Source: Haberlea rhodopensis (Eukaryota > Streptophyta > Magnoliopsida > Lamiales > Gesneriaceae). Taken from it: a stretch of DNA of 64,000 bases. Below are positions 21,670 to 32,698 of the stretch, in pieces. The stretch is taken from the NCBI GenBank assembly GCA_907163345.1, contig CAJQUN010000226.1:434001-498000 (forward strand), in the 5' to 3' direction. How positions within the stretch are numbered: position 1 is the stretch's first letter; every line of letters begins with the position of its first letter. A program made the position numbers and the translations under genes. Below the pieces are notes generated by a model. It made no database searches and was not told the DNA's origin. It saw nothing but the letters and a program-made list of their open reading frames with translations.

Positions 21670-22614
21670 ATTAGCAATTAGGAGATACAATTTAAAATAA
21701 CAATATCGTAACTTAAAAGTGATTTAATATGGAAAAATGAAGAGGTGTGATAAATTCTTATTAGTAATTGTGGGGGAGATAAAAATTAGAAGTTATACTA
21801 CATAGTAAAATAGATTAAGTTAATGTTAATAGTGAATTTAATCACTATAACTCTATTTTCCCATTTTTTTACTACTATCTTTTCATTATATTTTTAATAA
21901 TAATAATATTATTATTATTATTTAATTAGTGTACGATTTAAAATAATAATTTTGTAACATAGAAGTGACTTAATATGGAAATAATGTCCATGATCCACAC
22001 TTTATACGTTAACATTATTGTTCGACATTCCCTACATAATTATATTTTTTACTATTACTATTTGATTATATTTTTAATATTATTATTTAATGAACTAATT
22101 ATTGATGATTAGCAATTAGTATGTACAATTTATAATAATAATCTTGTAACTTAAAAGTTATTTGATATGAAAAATAAATAGGTGTGAGAGAGTCCTATTA
22201 GTAATTGTGGGAGAAAGAAATCGAATTATAATACTCAAAATAGATTAAATTAATGTTAATAGCGAATTTAATCACTATGACTCTACTTATGACGAAACTG
22301 CATTTGGAAGGAGGGGGTGGTTGGCTCCCTCAAAAAAAGATTTTTTTTAAATATATATTATATTTTTACCCCAAAATTTTAAAAACCTACACTTTGTCCC
22401 CTAAAAAATGTTATGATAAGATGTGCAAATAGAAGAGGGGTTTGGATATCTGCAAATGCTCTACTTACACTTTTTAAAATATGCTTCGTCTTGTTAGCAA
22501 CCGAGAGCTATTTTCTTGGATAAAGAATGATTGAACGAGTATATGACGATAGTGCATAATTAACTCGACCGGTGAAACGATTACAAGCTGAGTTGATGGC
22601 AATGCTACTGATTA
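21670..22614. repeat. AT-rich region with diverged direct repeats
   Basis: No gene. Blocks starting near 21672, 21930 and 22108 share ACAATTTAAAATAA..., TTGTAACTTAAAAGT and TTAATATGGAAAAAT words. The first and last also share TAGTAATTGTGGG, AAAATAGATTAA, TTAATGTTAATAG and GAATTTAATCACTAT. They look like an old tandem or segmental duplication of about 180-200 bp. A purine-rich GGAGGGGGTGGTTGGCTCCC lies near 22310. The last five bases (GATTA) are F's left target copy. Confidence 0.6.
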
Positions 22615-23594
22615 TGTAAGGACCCCAAGCCCTTAAAACCTTGATTAGTGTATTAACCACTATGTGTGGTACATGCTTTCTATAAAATGTCAATCGGGAA
22701 GCTCTGATGATACTTAATCATTGCCTGTCAATAAAAGACTCATATGTTTGCCCTTTACCAACCCCTTGGTGCCACTTTTCACATTGTAAACTTTTACAAA
22801 AATTTGGGCAGAGTCTCCCCATAAATAGAGCTATCCCAAAACAGAGTACAACACATAACAAAATTCCCGGCCAGGGAACACATAATACTCAACAGAAAGC
22901 AGTAATACAAGTAGATTCCCAGCCAGGGAAGACACCACACATATGTCAACAAAAGTGGGTTCCAACACCCACATAATACACCAATGACTCTCATATCATT
23001 CTAGCAATTCAACCTAATTGCATGCAACCTTAAATGAAAGAGAGAAAGGCTCATGCCTTTATATACAATCCATATACAAGTATAATCGTGCTCACATGCG
23101 AGCATCATGAATATGAATATGTATAAATCCTCAGGTGTATATATAGGTACTCTATACGATACCGTGCTCCATCAAGCCCTGGTACCACGATCCTGGGAGT
23201 ACCTCAAATCAACAGCTCGAGCTCAGCTCCATAGCCATCGATGTACCTGTCCACCTGTCCCAACAGAGACAGCCCCCAACGGGGTGAGCATACCAATACA
23301 CAAAATCCCATAATCATAATAATGAAATTCATAATTTACAACACAAGTAAATACTAATGAATTTAAATGATACTCCCTGGATGGCAACATCCTCATCCGG
23401 GATTCCGTGTACTGTCCCTGTTCTCACAACATCAAACTCATCAAATCTCATAAATCAGTAAATCAACACATTGATTTACACATCGCATGCCTGATTTACA
23501 ATATCAATAATGAATGATACCAAGTTCATATACATGCAAAAATAGATATATCAATATCTAATATTGATTTCATAACCTTGCTTTCCATTATACT

Positions 23595-23745
23595 TAGACA
23601 TCTCATATGTCTTATAATGAAAACATGAGTCTATGAACCTAGACATCTCAAATGTCTCATAATGAATACACGATTCTACGAACCTAGACATCTCAAATGT
23701 CTTACGAAGAATGCATGATTCTACAAACCTAGACATCTCAAATGT
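23595..23745 (-). repeat. LTR hairpin array, F type (AGACAT...ATGTCT)
   Basis: Four units TAGACATCTCAAATGTCT (first one CATATGTCT), spaced about 43-45 bp, separated by ATAATGAATACACGATTCTA-like spacers. Arms AGACAT and ATGTCT are perfect complements. Duplicated in the 5' LTR at about 30269-30419. Confidence 0.85.
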
Positions 23746-24593
23746 CTCATAATATAGTCATATAAACCCAGTAACCCATATATCATGTAAGAGTCATCCT
23801 ACTCTAGTGTCACGCACGCTACAAGCGGCGATATCAAGATTTGGGTCATTCCTTGGCTATATCAACATATATGTATAACCATACGCAAAACATTCAATGC
23901 AATCAAAAACACCTTATGCATTTCACATATATATAGTAATGCTCGTACGTCGCACGTACCTTAAATCTCCGAAGTCCGAGCCAAGCCTTGCTCGAGTTCC
24001 ATGCCCCGAGGAATGATGTGCTAACACGATAAATAATTTACAATTATTTACGAACATGTAACCTATGCTCAAGCACACCCATATCCCTCACAACATTGTC
24101 AATACACGACAATTATCCTCTTAAAAGACCCGGGGCAGGGTACATGCAGGGAAGGAAATAAATGAGACAATCGAAATTTGTTCAAGAATGCCCTACAAAA
24201 ATCGAACCTTAATCTCACAATTTCGAACCCAATTAAATACCATAATTCATCTAAAATGTCAATTAATCAATCCATAGCATGAATAATCATCCCACATGCC
24301 AAACCCCCAAATTCGAAATCCAAAGCCCTAAATTCGAACTCAATTCTTCAATTCCGAACACAATCAAGCATCATAATGCGTCAACAACATGAATTAATCA
24401 ATCCATAACAAGAATCACCACAACCCTTCCAAAACCCCCAAAATCGAACCCAAGCCAACGAAAATCGAAATCATTCGAGCCAATAAATCACAATTTGGCA
24501 GGGAATCACATCACAAGCATGGAAAAAGGGGTTAGGAAGGTTACCCAAACGAAATCGGAAGAAAAATCGACCAAAATCGATAAACCCTAGAAT

Positions 24594-24800
24594 TTGGGGA
24601 TCGACGCTTACCAGCAAAATCCGACTTCCACACGCGACGAAACCTTCAATTGGCAGAGGGGAAAGGAGCGCCTCGTCGAGACGAAGCCGTGGGTAGGTCG
24701 CACGCGCCGATCGGCGGCCGGACGGCGGCTGGCGGAGCGCCTGAAACGGCGGGGGTGCAGGGGGCGACGGGAATCGCGGCTGCGGGAGAGAGGGAAAAAT
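24594..24800 (-). other. GC-rich leader-like block in F 3' LTR
   Basis: Strikingly GC- and CpG-rich against an AT-rich window. In sense (minus) it reads CTCTCTCCCGCAGCCGCG..., through a CCGCC-rich stretch, to TTGCTGGTAAGCG, which looks like a 5' splice site, then CTAGGGTTTATCGATTTTGG. This resembles the first exon and start of intron 1 of an ordinary plant gene. The plus-strand Arg-rich ORF across it (71 codons) is probably spurious. The second copy is at about 31268-31474. Confidence 0.45.
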
Positions 24801-25182
24801 GAGGGCTGAAAATGAAATTAATCCTAAAATCTTGGGTTCAAATGGTATTTATAGCAAAAATACCCCGAAAAATTAATAGCCCCACAAATACATCATGATT
24901 CCTTAAAAATCATCTGTTTTCAAAAACTCTCTCTCTAACTCCAAAACCCTCTACCGGTGCTCACATAGCACCCGAGATTCCGAGACACATCAAAAACCCA
25001 ACTCTTAGGTTTTACACCGTAATGTGAATACAATCTCAACCTCTGGATCCAACGATCCCAACTGCCCAAATAAACGAGCCCAGAAGGCCCAACACCTCGA
25101 TTAAATCCCAAATCGCCACGTAAAACCACTTTAGGGATTATTAATACTCCGGGATTAACACCTATAATCCCTGGTCATCACA

Positions 25183-25201
25183 ATATCCCCCACTAAAAGA
25201 A
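25183..25201 (-). other. Element F polypurine tract
   Basis: On the minus strand TTCTTTTAGTGGGGGATAT next to the 3' LTR; a GAGGACGAAAT word precedes it as in B and G. Confidence 0.8.
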
Positions 25202-27660
25202 TTTCGTCCTCGAAATTAGCACTGGTGTATCACGTAACACCCAGGCTACACAACAACATGAAGCCATAACCTCGATTCCTGACCATATCAGAATCGTATT
25301 AATAAACGCGAGGATACTTACCTCTCATCTAACTCTGAAACAGAGCGACATACCAAAACCAACATAACACCCAAGAGGTAAAACGTACCTCGATGCGGGT
25401 CATCCCAAAAGTCAGCCTCTCATGACTGCAAATCAACCAATACTTACGACTGTAGATCGGACAGTCATCCTTCGTTCTAATACAACAGTACGAACACATC
25501 CTGAATGACACCTCAACCGTAAGAACGTTGACCTCGTGTCAAACTCTGGAGTGGAGTAGACTTCCAAATCCATCATAACGTCAAAGAGCGTCAGCACAAC
25601 TCAACGCTAACAGTCCAAAAGCAGTTAGTCAACTGAAACTGCAAGGATTCGAATCGCTCTTGATTCTATCGTAGATATCATCCAATGATATTTTACTATG
25701 ACTTACGATGTCTAACATACATCGTTACGAAGGAAACACTAGTACAACCACGGTGTACACATATCAAACCTGGTTTCCACTTCAAACTTCCTCCATCGAA
25801 GGAGTAGTCGCCTCATTGCAACCTAATTGCCTAATTTGGGCAACTCACGGCCACAAATTAAAACAAAAGACATCTCACAAGATGTCCACCTACGAATGTT
25901 CCAAGAATCACGTCCTGATCATAAATAACAACCGAGACTCCGCAGAGTTTAAAGTTCTTAAGGGGCATGCAATAAACCCATTGCATCCTCAACGCTTGTG
26001 TCGTCAGCGACACTCAACCAATCCGAAATCCTGCCATCCCTTGAAAATCCTCGGATTTAACAATCCAAACTTGGGAAGGCTGTCGCATAACTCGAAAGAA
26101 AACACTAGCAAGGGAAATACCTTAACCCTCACAAGAAAATCCCTCTTCAAGGGAGTCAACTAACTTCACGATTATCCCTCATAATCATCGTGCCATGGAG
26201 ATTCCCAATCTCAAGGTGTTCCATATCTCTCATCAGAGATTTAACCATCCAAAAATAGCATAACTCTATGCTTAACAGAGAGGAAATCAATAACTGGCAT
26301 CCGTATACTCACCGGTATACCTGCCTAAGCACTGATATCACATGCATACTCAATGCACTCGGCTCGGGTATCTACCACATATCCCTAAGCCCCAAACACA
26401 ACCGTCAATTCTGAGTCATTCCTTACTCAGTGGAGGATGAAAATCGACGATTAACAAGACACGGTGTGATTCCCAAAATCAACACCACTTGCACCAACTT
26501 ACCCAATCTGTCAAGATTCCCAAATAGGTATAATACTACCTCCTTCCTCGCAAGGGAAGTGCCATCGAACTCGAGATCCACAAGTCTCGAACCATCGTTC
26601 GGAAAAACTGGATACAATAACACCCATTGTATCCCAATACACGGGTTCCTTTAGATTGAGTCAATAACGACCTGATGACTCTCTTGTTGGTACTCCAACA
26701 TCCTGAGCTGTCCCAGACAAGTCTCCAAGATTAAACATAAACGTATACACGTTTCAGTGAGGCATGAACAACCTTAACCTCAATGACATGGTGACTACTA
26801 GAGTCCACCACAATCCACATCGTATCACCTTACGATTTGCCAAACTTGGTTCCAACGAGCAGTGTAACGGCTCTAGCAAGCCCATCATGGTGCTACACAC
26901 ACGCGGCAGACAACCTAGTCTCTGCCTCTTTAGGTTTACCTCAAACCTACCAACAAGACGGACGTTTCCACATGGTATAACATACTATGGGAGGAAAACT
27001 CAATAGAGTAGTGGGTCTTTATCCAACATTCCTCAATGCCGATACACCCTGGACACTCCAATGTCCCTATGTACTTAACATAACCTGATCCTACTCCCTT
27101 AGGACCCATCCTACACCCTCAAGGGTGGTGTGACCATGTCCACCACATGTCACATCGACAGAAAGCGAGTACTTTCCTCCATGATTACTCCTGTCGTCAA
27201 ATCACATGGCCAAAAGCCATTCCAACGAGCATACCTCAAGGGTATCACCACTCGTAAAATGATTACCCCCAAACATAAGCTGCGGTACAATCACATGTAC
27301 AGCGCATCCATTCATTCCTCGAGCAACCCGCTCGGTATAAGGGTCACGTCCATCGGTGTCGCACACACCACCTTGTGCTCGGTACTGGCACCCAAGGCAT
27401 ACCACAGAATACGTATACTCAACGCATCGATCATCGTAACGATGATGCATGTCTAATAAGACATCTCCTACACCATCGTCATCGTCATCCCGTGACGACA
27501 CATGCCAACTCATGGCATCTAAAACATTGCCCACTAGTGACGATACATGTACATCAGCGTATGTCATCCACTATCATGCTAGTAAAATAGGCATAATAAA
27601 ACATGTATATCAATGCATGCCAGCTACAATAAAGCTAATAAAATAGCAATATCTCATACC
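25202..27660 (-). other. Element F internal region, no recognised coding
   Basis: About 2.5 kb with only short ORFs on both strands (longest 151 codons at 25708-26163, plus strand, no recognisable motif). I looked for RT (FIDD), RNase H (YTDAS), integrase and zinc-knuckle words and did not find them. It may be very diverged pol or unrelated filler. Confidence 0.5.
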
Positions 27661-27679
27661 TCATCGCTAGTGATATAGC

Positions 27680-28480
27680 GTCATACCTGTCTCCGTCGCT
27701 CAATAATAGTGCGTAATCAGCACCCATCGCTCGAAGGCGGCAAAATCCTGTGCTGAGTACATAGCGGCAAAATCCCTCGCTATAGAATCGACGGCATGAC
27801 ACCTCGTCATATAATAAGTGGCATGAAACCTCGCTATATACCTGAGTATGAATCATCGTCCACATAGTAGCGGAAAGAGGCATCGCTATCAATACACCTG
27901 GCGGAATGAACCATCGCCAATAGATATAGCGGAATGAACCATCGCTATAAATACACCTGGCGGAATGAACCATCGCCAATCAATATAGCGGAATGAACCA
28001 TCGCTATCAATACACCTGGCGGAATGAACCATCGCCAATAGATATAGCGGAATGAACCGTCGCTATAAGTACGCCTGGCGGAATGAACCATCGCCAATAA
28101 ATATAGCGGAATGAACCGTCGCTATAAATACACCTGGCGGAATGAACCATCGCCAATAGATATAGCGGAAAGAACCATCGCTATAAATACACCTGGCGGA
28201 ATGAACCATCGCCAATCAATATAGCGGAATGAACCGTCGCTATAAACCGTGTCCTCATAGAGAAATGAATATAAATCGACACAGCGGGACACATCACCGC
28301 TATCATCCGTGTCATCACAAAGGAATGAATCATCATCCTAACAAGCGGCATCTCATCCTCGCTTCTTCATACAAGCGGTATCTCATCCTCGCTTCGTATG
28401 GCATACCCCGCCTCCATGTGCAAGCGAGCATCCCCGCCCACTCCACATTTTTAGCGGTCAAGCGTAAGTATAAAAATTCT
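27680..28480 (-). repeat. AGCGG/CGCT hairpin-rich region in element F interior
   Basis: A dense run of AGCGG...CGCT and GGCGG...CGCC units. It includes the regular 59-bp tandem array at 27895-28248 and looser units on both sides, such as AAGCGGCATCTCATCCTCGCTT near 28340. It is the same unit type as in the A, J, K and L LTRs, but longer and inside the internal region. Confidence 0.8.
27895..28248 (-). repeat. 59-bp minisatellite of alternating hairpins, 6 units
   Basis: Units begin at 27895, 27954, 28013, 28072, 28131 and 28190 (each CACCTGG or CGCCTGG). Each unit has two half-units with the same core GGAATGAACC: one flanked by GGC...GCC (GGCGGAATGAACCATCGCC), the other by TAGC...GCTA (TAGCGGAATGAACC, then CGCTA). 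The arms differ but remain complementary. Confidence 0.92.
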
Positions 28481-28603
28481 CACTGTCATAAGCAGGACTC
28501 CTGGAATGTATAATCATCATTCCTTTTTATACTCCATATTTCCTGTAACCTGCAACCATCAGGGTTAACAACAATAGCCATATACGCTATGCATCCACAT
28601 TCA

Positions 28604-28900
28604 ATTCATAATAAAAACACATTATGAGAATGTATGGTTTCACAAATAAATGTCATGATAGCCTTCTTTAAATCCTTATTTCATCCTGAGCCCTTATCAT
28701 TAGTACATTTTAATGCTTCTTGCTACTCCAGGAAAGCGGAATTCTTCCTCGCTTCCACTGGACTTTAGCGTTGCTACTCCATGTAAGCGGAACTCTTCAT
28801 CGCTTCCAATGGACTTTAGCGTTGCTACTCCATATAAGCGGGACTCTTCATCGCTTCATATGGACTTTAGCATAAGCCATTAAAATCCTTACTAAGATAA
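28604..28900 (-). repeat. LTR-derived segment in F interior (I-like)
   Basis: Matches the reverse complement of solo LTR I around 35440-35637 (ATAATGTGTTTTTATTATGA, TCATGACATTTA, GGGCTCAGGAT, AAGCGAGGAAGAATTCCGCTT). It contains three copies of a unit with AAGCGGAA.TCTTC.TCGCTT and GACTTTAGCGTTGCTACTCC. This suggests the F interior was assembled partly from another family's LTR. Confidence 0.75.
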
Positions 28901-29272
28901 CTTTGACTCAAGACATGCATATGCAAAAACAATGCACAATAACATATATCATAACCTCAATGCACCACTTTGCATTCATCATGTGTCAACAAGACAACGT
29001 AAAATACATGTTACCTCGGAAATATCCCTTTATCTGATTTTCTTAAAACCAGCTTCCTTGGCACATAACACACGGAGTGCCAGACATCCCCATAAATGTC
29101 ATCCTATCGTGTTCCACACGATTCCTGCAACCACAATGGTTAGCAATACCACTTTTCATATCATAATAGCACATAAACAATTTGCTCTGTCATACAACAT
29201 TAATGCCATCATGCATAAATATGTGCTATCAATAACTTCCTAGGCCCTTAACAGCCCCAATGAGCAACCACT
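28901..29272 (-). other. Element F 5' leader region
   Basis: No ORF of note. CCTGCAACCACAATGGTTAGCAA near 29125, and a similar word near 28550, resemble the A/K sequence just before gag (ACAAAGGTTAACAACAA), so this seems to be the remnant of an untranslated leader. Confidence 0.5.
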
Positions 29273-29284
29273 GCTCTGATACCA
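29273..29284 (-). other. Element F primer-binding site
   Basis: TGGTATCAGAGC on the minus strand, four bases from the 5' LTR. Confidence 0.9.
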
Positions 29285-29288
29285 CTAA

Positions 29289-31856
29289 TGTAAGGACCCC
29301 AAGCCCTTAAAACCTTGATTAGTGTATTAACCACTATGTGTGGTACATGCTTTCTATAAAATGTCAATCGGGAAGCTCTGATGATACTTAATCATTGCCT
29401 GTCAATAAAAGACTCATATGTTTGCCCTTTACCAACCCCTTGGTGCCACTTTTCACATTGTAAACTTTTACAAAAATTTGGGCAGAGTCTCCCCATAAAT
29501 AGAGCTATCCCAAAACAGAGTACAACACATAACAAAATTCCCGGCCAGGGAACACATAATACTCAACAGAAAGCAGTAATACAAGTAGATTCCCAGCCAG
29601 GGAAGACACCACACATATGTCAACAAAAGTGGGTTCCAACACCCACATAATACACCAATGACTCTCATATCATTCTAGCAATTCAACCTAATTGCATGCA
29701 ACCTTAAATGAAAGAGAGAAAGGCTCATGCCTTTATATACAATCCATATACAAGTATAATCGTGCTCACATGCGAGCATCATGAATATGAATATGTATAA
29801 ATCCTCAGGTGTATATATAGGTACTCTATACGATACCGTGCTCCATCAAGCCCTGGTACCACGATCCTGGGAGTACCTCAAATCAACAGCTCGAGCTCAG
29901 CTCCATAGCCATCGATGTACCTGTCCACCTGTCCCAACAGAGACAGCCCCCAACGGGGTGAGCATACCAATACACAAAATCCCATAATCATAATAATGAA
30001 ATTCATAATTTACAACACAAGTAAATACTAATGAATTTAAATGATACTCCCTGGATGGCAACATCCTCATCCGGGATTCCGTGTACTGTCCCTGTTCTCA
30101 CAACATCAAACTCATCAAATCTCATAAATCAGTAAATCAACACATTGATTTACACATCGCATGCCTGATTTACAATATCAATAATGAATGATTCCAAGTT
30201 CATATACATGCAAAAATAGATATATCAATATCTAATATTGATTTCATAACCTTGCTTTCCATTATACTTAGACATCTCATATGTCTTATAATGAAAACAT
30301 GAGTCTATGAACCTAGACATCTCAAATGTCTCATAATGAATACACGATTCTACGAACCTAGACATCTCAAATGTCTTACGAAGAATGCATGATTCTACAA
30401 ACCTAGACATCTCAAATGTCTCATAATATAGTCATATAAACCCAGTAACCCATATATCATGTAAGAGTCATCCTACTCTAGTGTCACGCACGCTACAAGC
30501 GGCGATATCAAGATTTGGGTCATTCCTTGGCTATATCAACATATATGTATAACCATACGCAAAACATTCAATGCAATCAAAAACACCTTATGCATTTCAC
30601 ATATATATAGTAATGCTCGTACGTCGCACGTACCTTAAATCTCCGAAGTCCGAGCCAAGCCTTGCTCGAGTTCCATGCCCCGAGGAATGATGTGCTAACA
30701 CGATAAATAATTTACAATTATTTACGAACATGTAACCTATGCTCAAGCACACCCATATCCCTCACAACATTGTCAATACACGACAATTATCCTCTTAAAA
30801 GACCCGGGGCAGGGTACATGCAGGGAAGGAAATAAATGAGACAATCGAAATTTGTTCAAGAATGCCCTACAAAAATCGAACCTTAATCTCACAATTTCGA
30901 ACCCAATTAAATACCATAATTCATCTAAAATGTCAATTAATCAATCCATAGCATGAATAATCATCCCACATGCCAAACCCCCAAATTCGAAATCCAAAGC
31001 CCTAAATTCGAACTCAATTCTTCAATTCCGAACACAATCAAGCATCATAATGCGTCAACAACATGAATTAATCAATCCATAACAAGAATCACCACAACCC
31101 TTCCAAAACCCCCAAAATCGAACCCAAGCCAACGAAAATCGAAATCATTCGAGCCAATAAATCACAATTTGGCAGGGAATCACATCACAAGCATGGAAAA
31201 AGGGGTTAGGAAGGTTACCCAAACGAAATCGGAAGAAAAATCGACCAAAATCGATAAACCCTAGAATTTGGGGATCGACGCTTACCAGCAAAATCCGACT
31301 TCCACACGCGACGAAACCTTCAATTGGCAGAGGGGAAAGGAGCGCCTCGTCGAGACGAAGCCGTGGGTAGGTCGCACGCGCCGATCGGCGGCCGGACGGC
31401 GGCTGGCGGAGCGCCTGAAACGGCGGGGGTGCAGGGGGCGACGGGAATCGCGGCTGCGGGAGAGAGGGAAAAATGAGGGCTGAAAATGAAATTAATCCTA
31501 AAATCTTGGGTTCAAATGGTATTTATAGCAAAAATACCCCGAAAAATTAATAGCCCCACAAATACATCATGATTCCTTAAAAATCATCTGTTTTCAAAAA
31601 CTCTCTCTCTAACTCCAAAACCCTCTACCGGTGCTCACATAGCACCCGAGATTCCGAGACACATCAAAAACCCAACTCTTAGGTTTTACACCGTAATGTG
31701 AATACAATCTCAACCTCTGGATCCAACGATCCCAACTGCCCAAATAAACGAGCCCAGAAGGCCCAACACCTCGATTAAATCCCAAATCGCCACGTAAAAC
31801 CACTTTAGGGATTATTAATACTCCGGGATTAACACCTATAATCCCTGGTCATCACA
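29289..31856 (-). repeat. Element F 5' LTR (2,568 bp)
   Basis: Identical to 22615-25182 except for one difference noted by eye (T at 30193). Contains the hairpin array (about 30269-30419), the dyad (30619-30633) and the GC-rich block (about 31268-31474). Followed by TSD GATTA. Confidence 0.95.
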
Positions 31857-31861
31857 GATTA

Positions 31862-31999
31862 AGAACAATTAATGTGCAGTAAGTAAATGCAATAAGTAAA
31901 TGACAAATGATATGTATCTGAAAGTTTGAAAGCAAAGCTTCTATGTCTCATCTTCTTCCTCTTCAGGAAGGTATTCCACTAGAAAAAAATGAGTAATAC
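31862..31999. other. Short unassigned interval
   Basis: Between F's right target copy and LTR H. It contains AAGTAAATG repeats and a CTTCTTCCTCTTCAGGAAGG stretch. No feature recognised. Confidence 0.4.
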
Positions 32000-32698
32000 T
32001 GTAAGGCCTCGATAATTATTAATCTGGATTAACCATGACTATGAAAAACCCAGAAAAGCATAGACCTCGAATTAAGGGACCACAACGTCTTATATTCGAT
32101 CGAAACATGATGCTTGTGTTGTGTACATTTTAAAAGATTTGAGTTGCACCGGTGCCATCAACTATAGCTTTTGGTAAAGCGGCGATTGCTTGATCATACA
32201 ATTGGTATCAGAGTCATAGTCACATGTTCGACTCCCATGAGTTGCAAGAAGTGCAACTATTGGGAGGGGGTGGGTTGTTGGGTTAAAAAAATTGCTCTTG
32301 CTATGTGATCTATCGAAACGTGGTGCTTGTGCTGTTGTACGGTTTAGAATATTTGAGTTGCACCGTTACCATCAACTATAGCTTTTGGTAAAGTGGCAAG
32401 CGCTGATTCAACACAATATATATAATAATATAATATACGGAATAGAACATTAAAAATCCTCAAAAACTCACATGGTGAGCATCGATTTTTCTACTTCTTC
32501 TTCCCCTAAGTTTTTGAAAATTTGTTCTTACTTCTGGCATCAATTTGTTCCTTCAAATTGATCAAAAACAACATGCAATTGAGGATTTGGAAGTTAAAAG
32601 GCTAGGGAAGTGGAATCCATCAAGAAAAATTTAGAATTTGAAGCAAGTTGGAGAAGTAGATGAGTGTATCAAGCTTCAGTCGAGTTTGGTTGTTGATT
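32000..32698 (+). repeat. Old LTR 'H', left part (sense +)
   Basis: Starts TGTAAGGCCTCGATAATTAT, homologous to the start of G's LTR (TGTAAGGCCCCGATGCTAAT). Near 32570-32690 it again parallels G's LTR (AAGGCTAGGGAAGTGGAA, CCATCAAGAA). G interrupts it at 32699, after TSD TGATT (32694-32698). It resumes at 61313. A small TRIM-like unit lies inside it. Confidence 0.75.
32085..32413 (+). mobile_element. Possible TRIM element inside LTR H
   Basis: Two direct copies of about 100 bp (about 32097-32200 and 32307-32413) share TTGAGTTGCACCG and CATCAACTATAGCTTTTGGT and both end in CA. Two bases after the first copy is TGGTATCAGAGTCATAG (tRNA-Met primer-binding site), and before the second is a purine tract GGGAGGGGGTGGG (32262-32274). 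That order is LTR, PBS, short internal, PPT, LTR. Outer ends and target duplication could not be fixed, so boundaries are approximate. Confidence 0.5.

Larger units (their letters stand above)
22615..25182 (-). repeat. Element F 3' LTR (2,568 bp)
   Basis: TGTAAGGACCCC...CTGGTCATCACA. Carries a hairpin array (23595-23745), a dyad with 3-base spacer (23945-23959), a long TCGAA/CGAAAT-rich leader-like stretch (about 24150-24560) and a GC-rich block (about 24594-24800). Confidence 0.95.
22615..31856 (-). mobile_element. Element F: young non-autonomous LTR retrotransposon
   Basis: 9,242 bp, TSD GATTA at 22610-22614 and 31857-31861. Two LTRs of 2,568 bp each, with a tRNA-Met primer-binding site (29273-29284) and a polypurine tract (25183-25201), define minus-strand polarity. 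The 4.1-kb internal region lacks any recognisable gag, PR, RT, RNase H or integrase. Sequence ends (TGTAAGGACCCC) resemble A and K, suggesting trans-mobilisation by a Tekay-like element. The LTRs differ at one position that I could find by eye (23519 A, 30193 T), so it is very recent. Confidence 0.93.

Noticed and set aside
22300..22400. Possible DNA transposon end (GGAGGGGGTGG...CCCC)
   Set aside because: No terminal inverted repeat partner or target duplication could be found by eye.
24594..24809. Arg-rich 71-codon ORF in F LTR (again at 31268-31483)
   Set aside because: Caused by GC-rich sequence read in the antisense direction of the element; duplicated only because the LTR is duplicated.
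25708..26163. 151-codon plus-strand ORF in F interior
   Set aside because: No recognisable motif, antisense to the element, and no second copy to test conservation.
27895..28248. CRISPR-like regular repeats
   Set aside because: Units are contiguous 59-bp tandem repeats without unique spacers, inside a plant retrotransposon; no cas genes.
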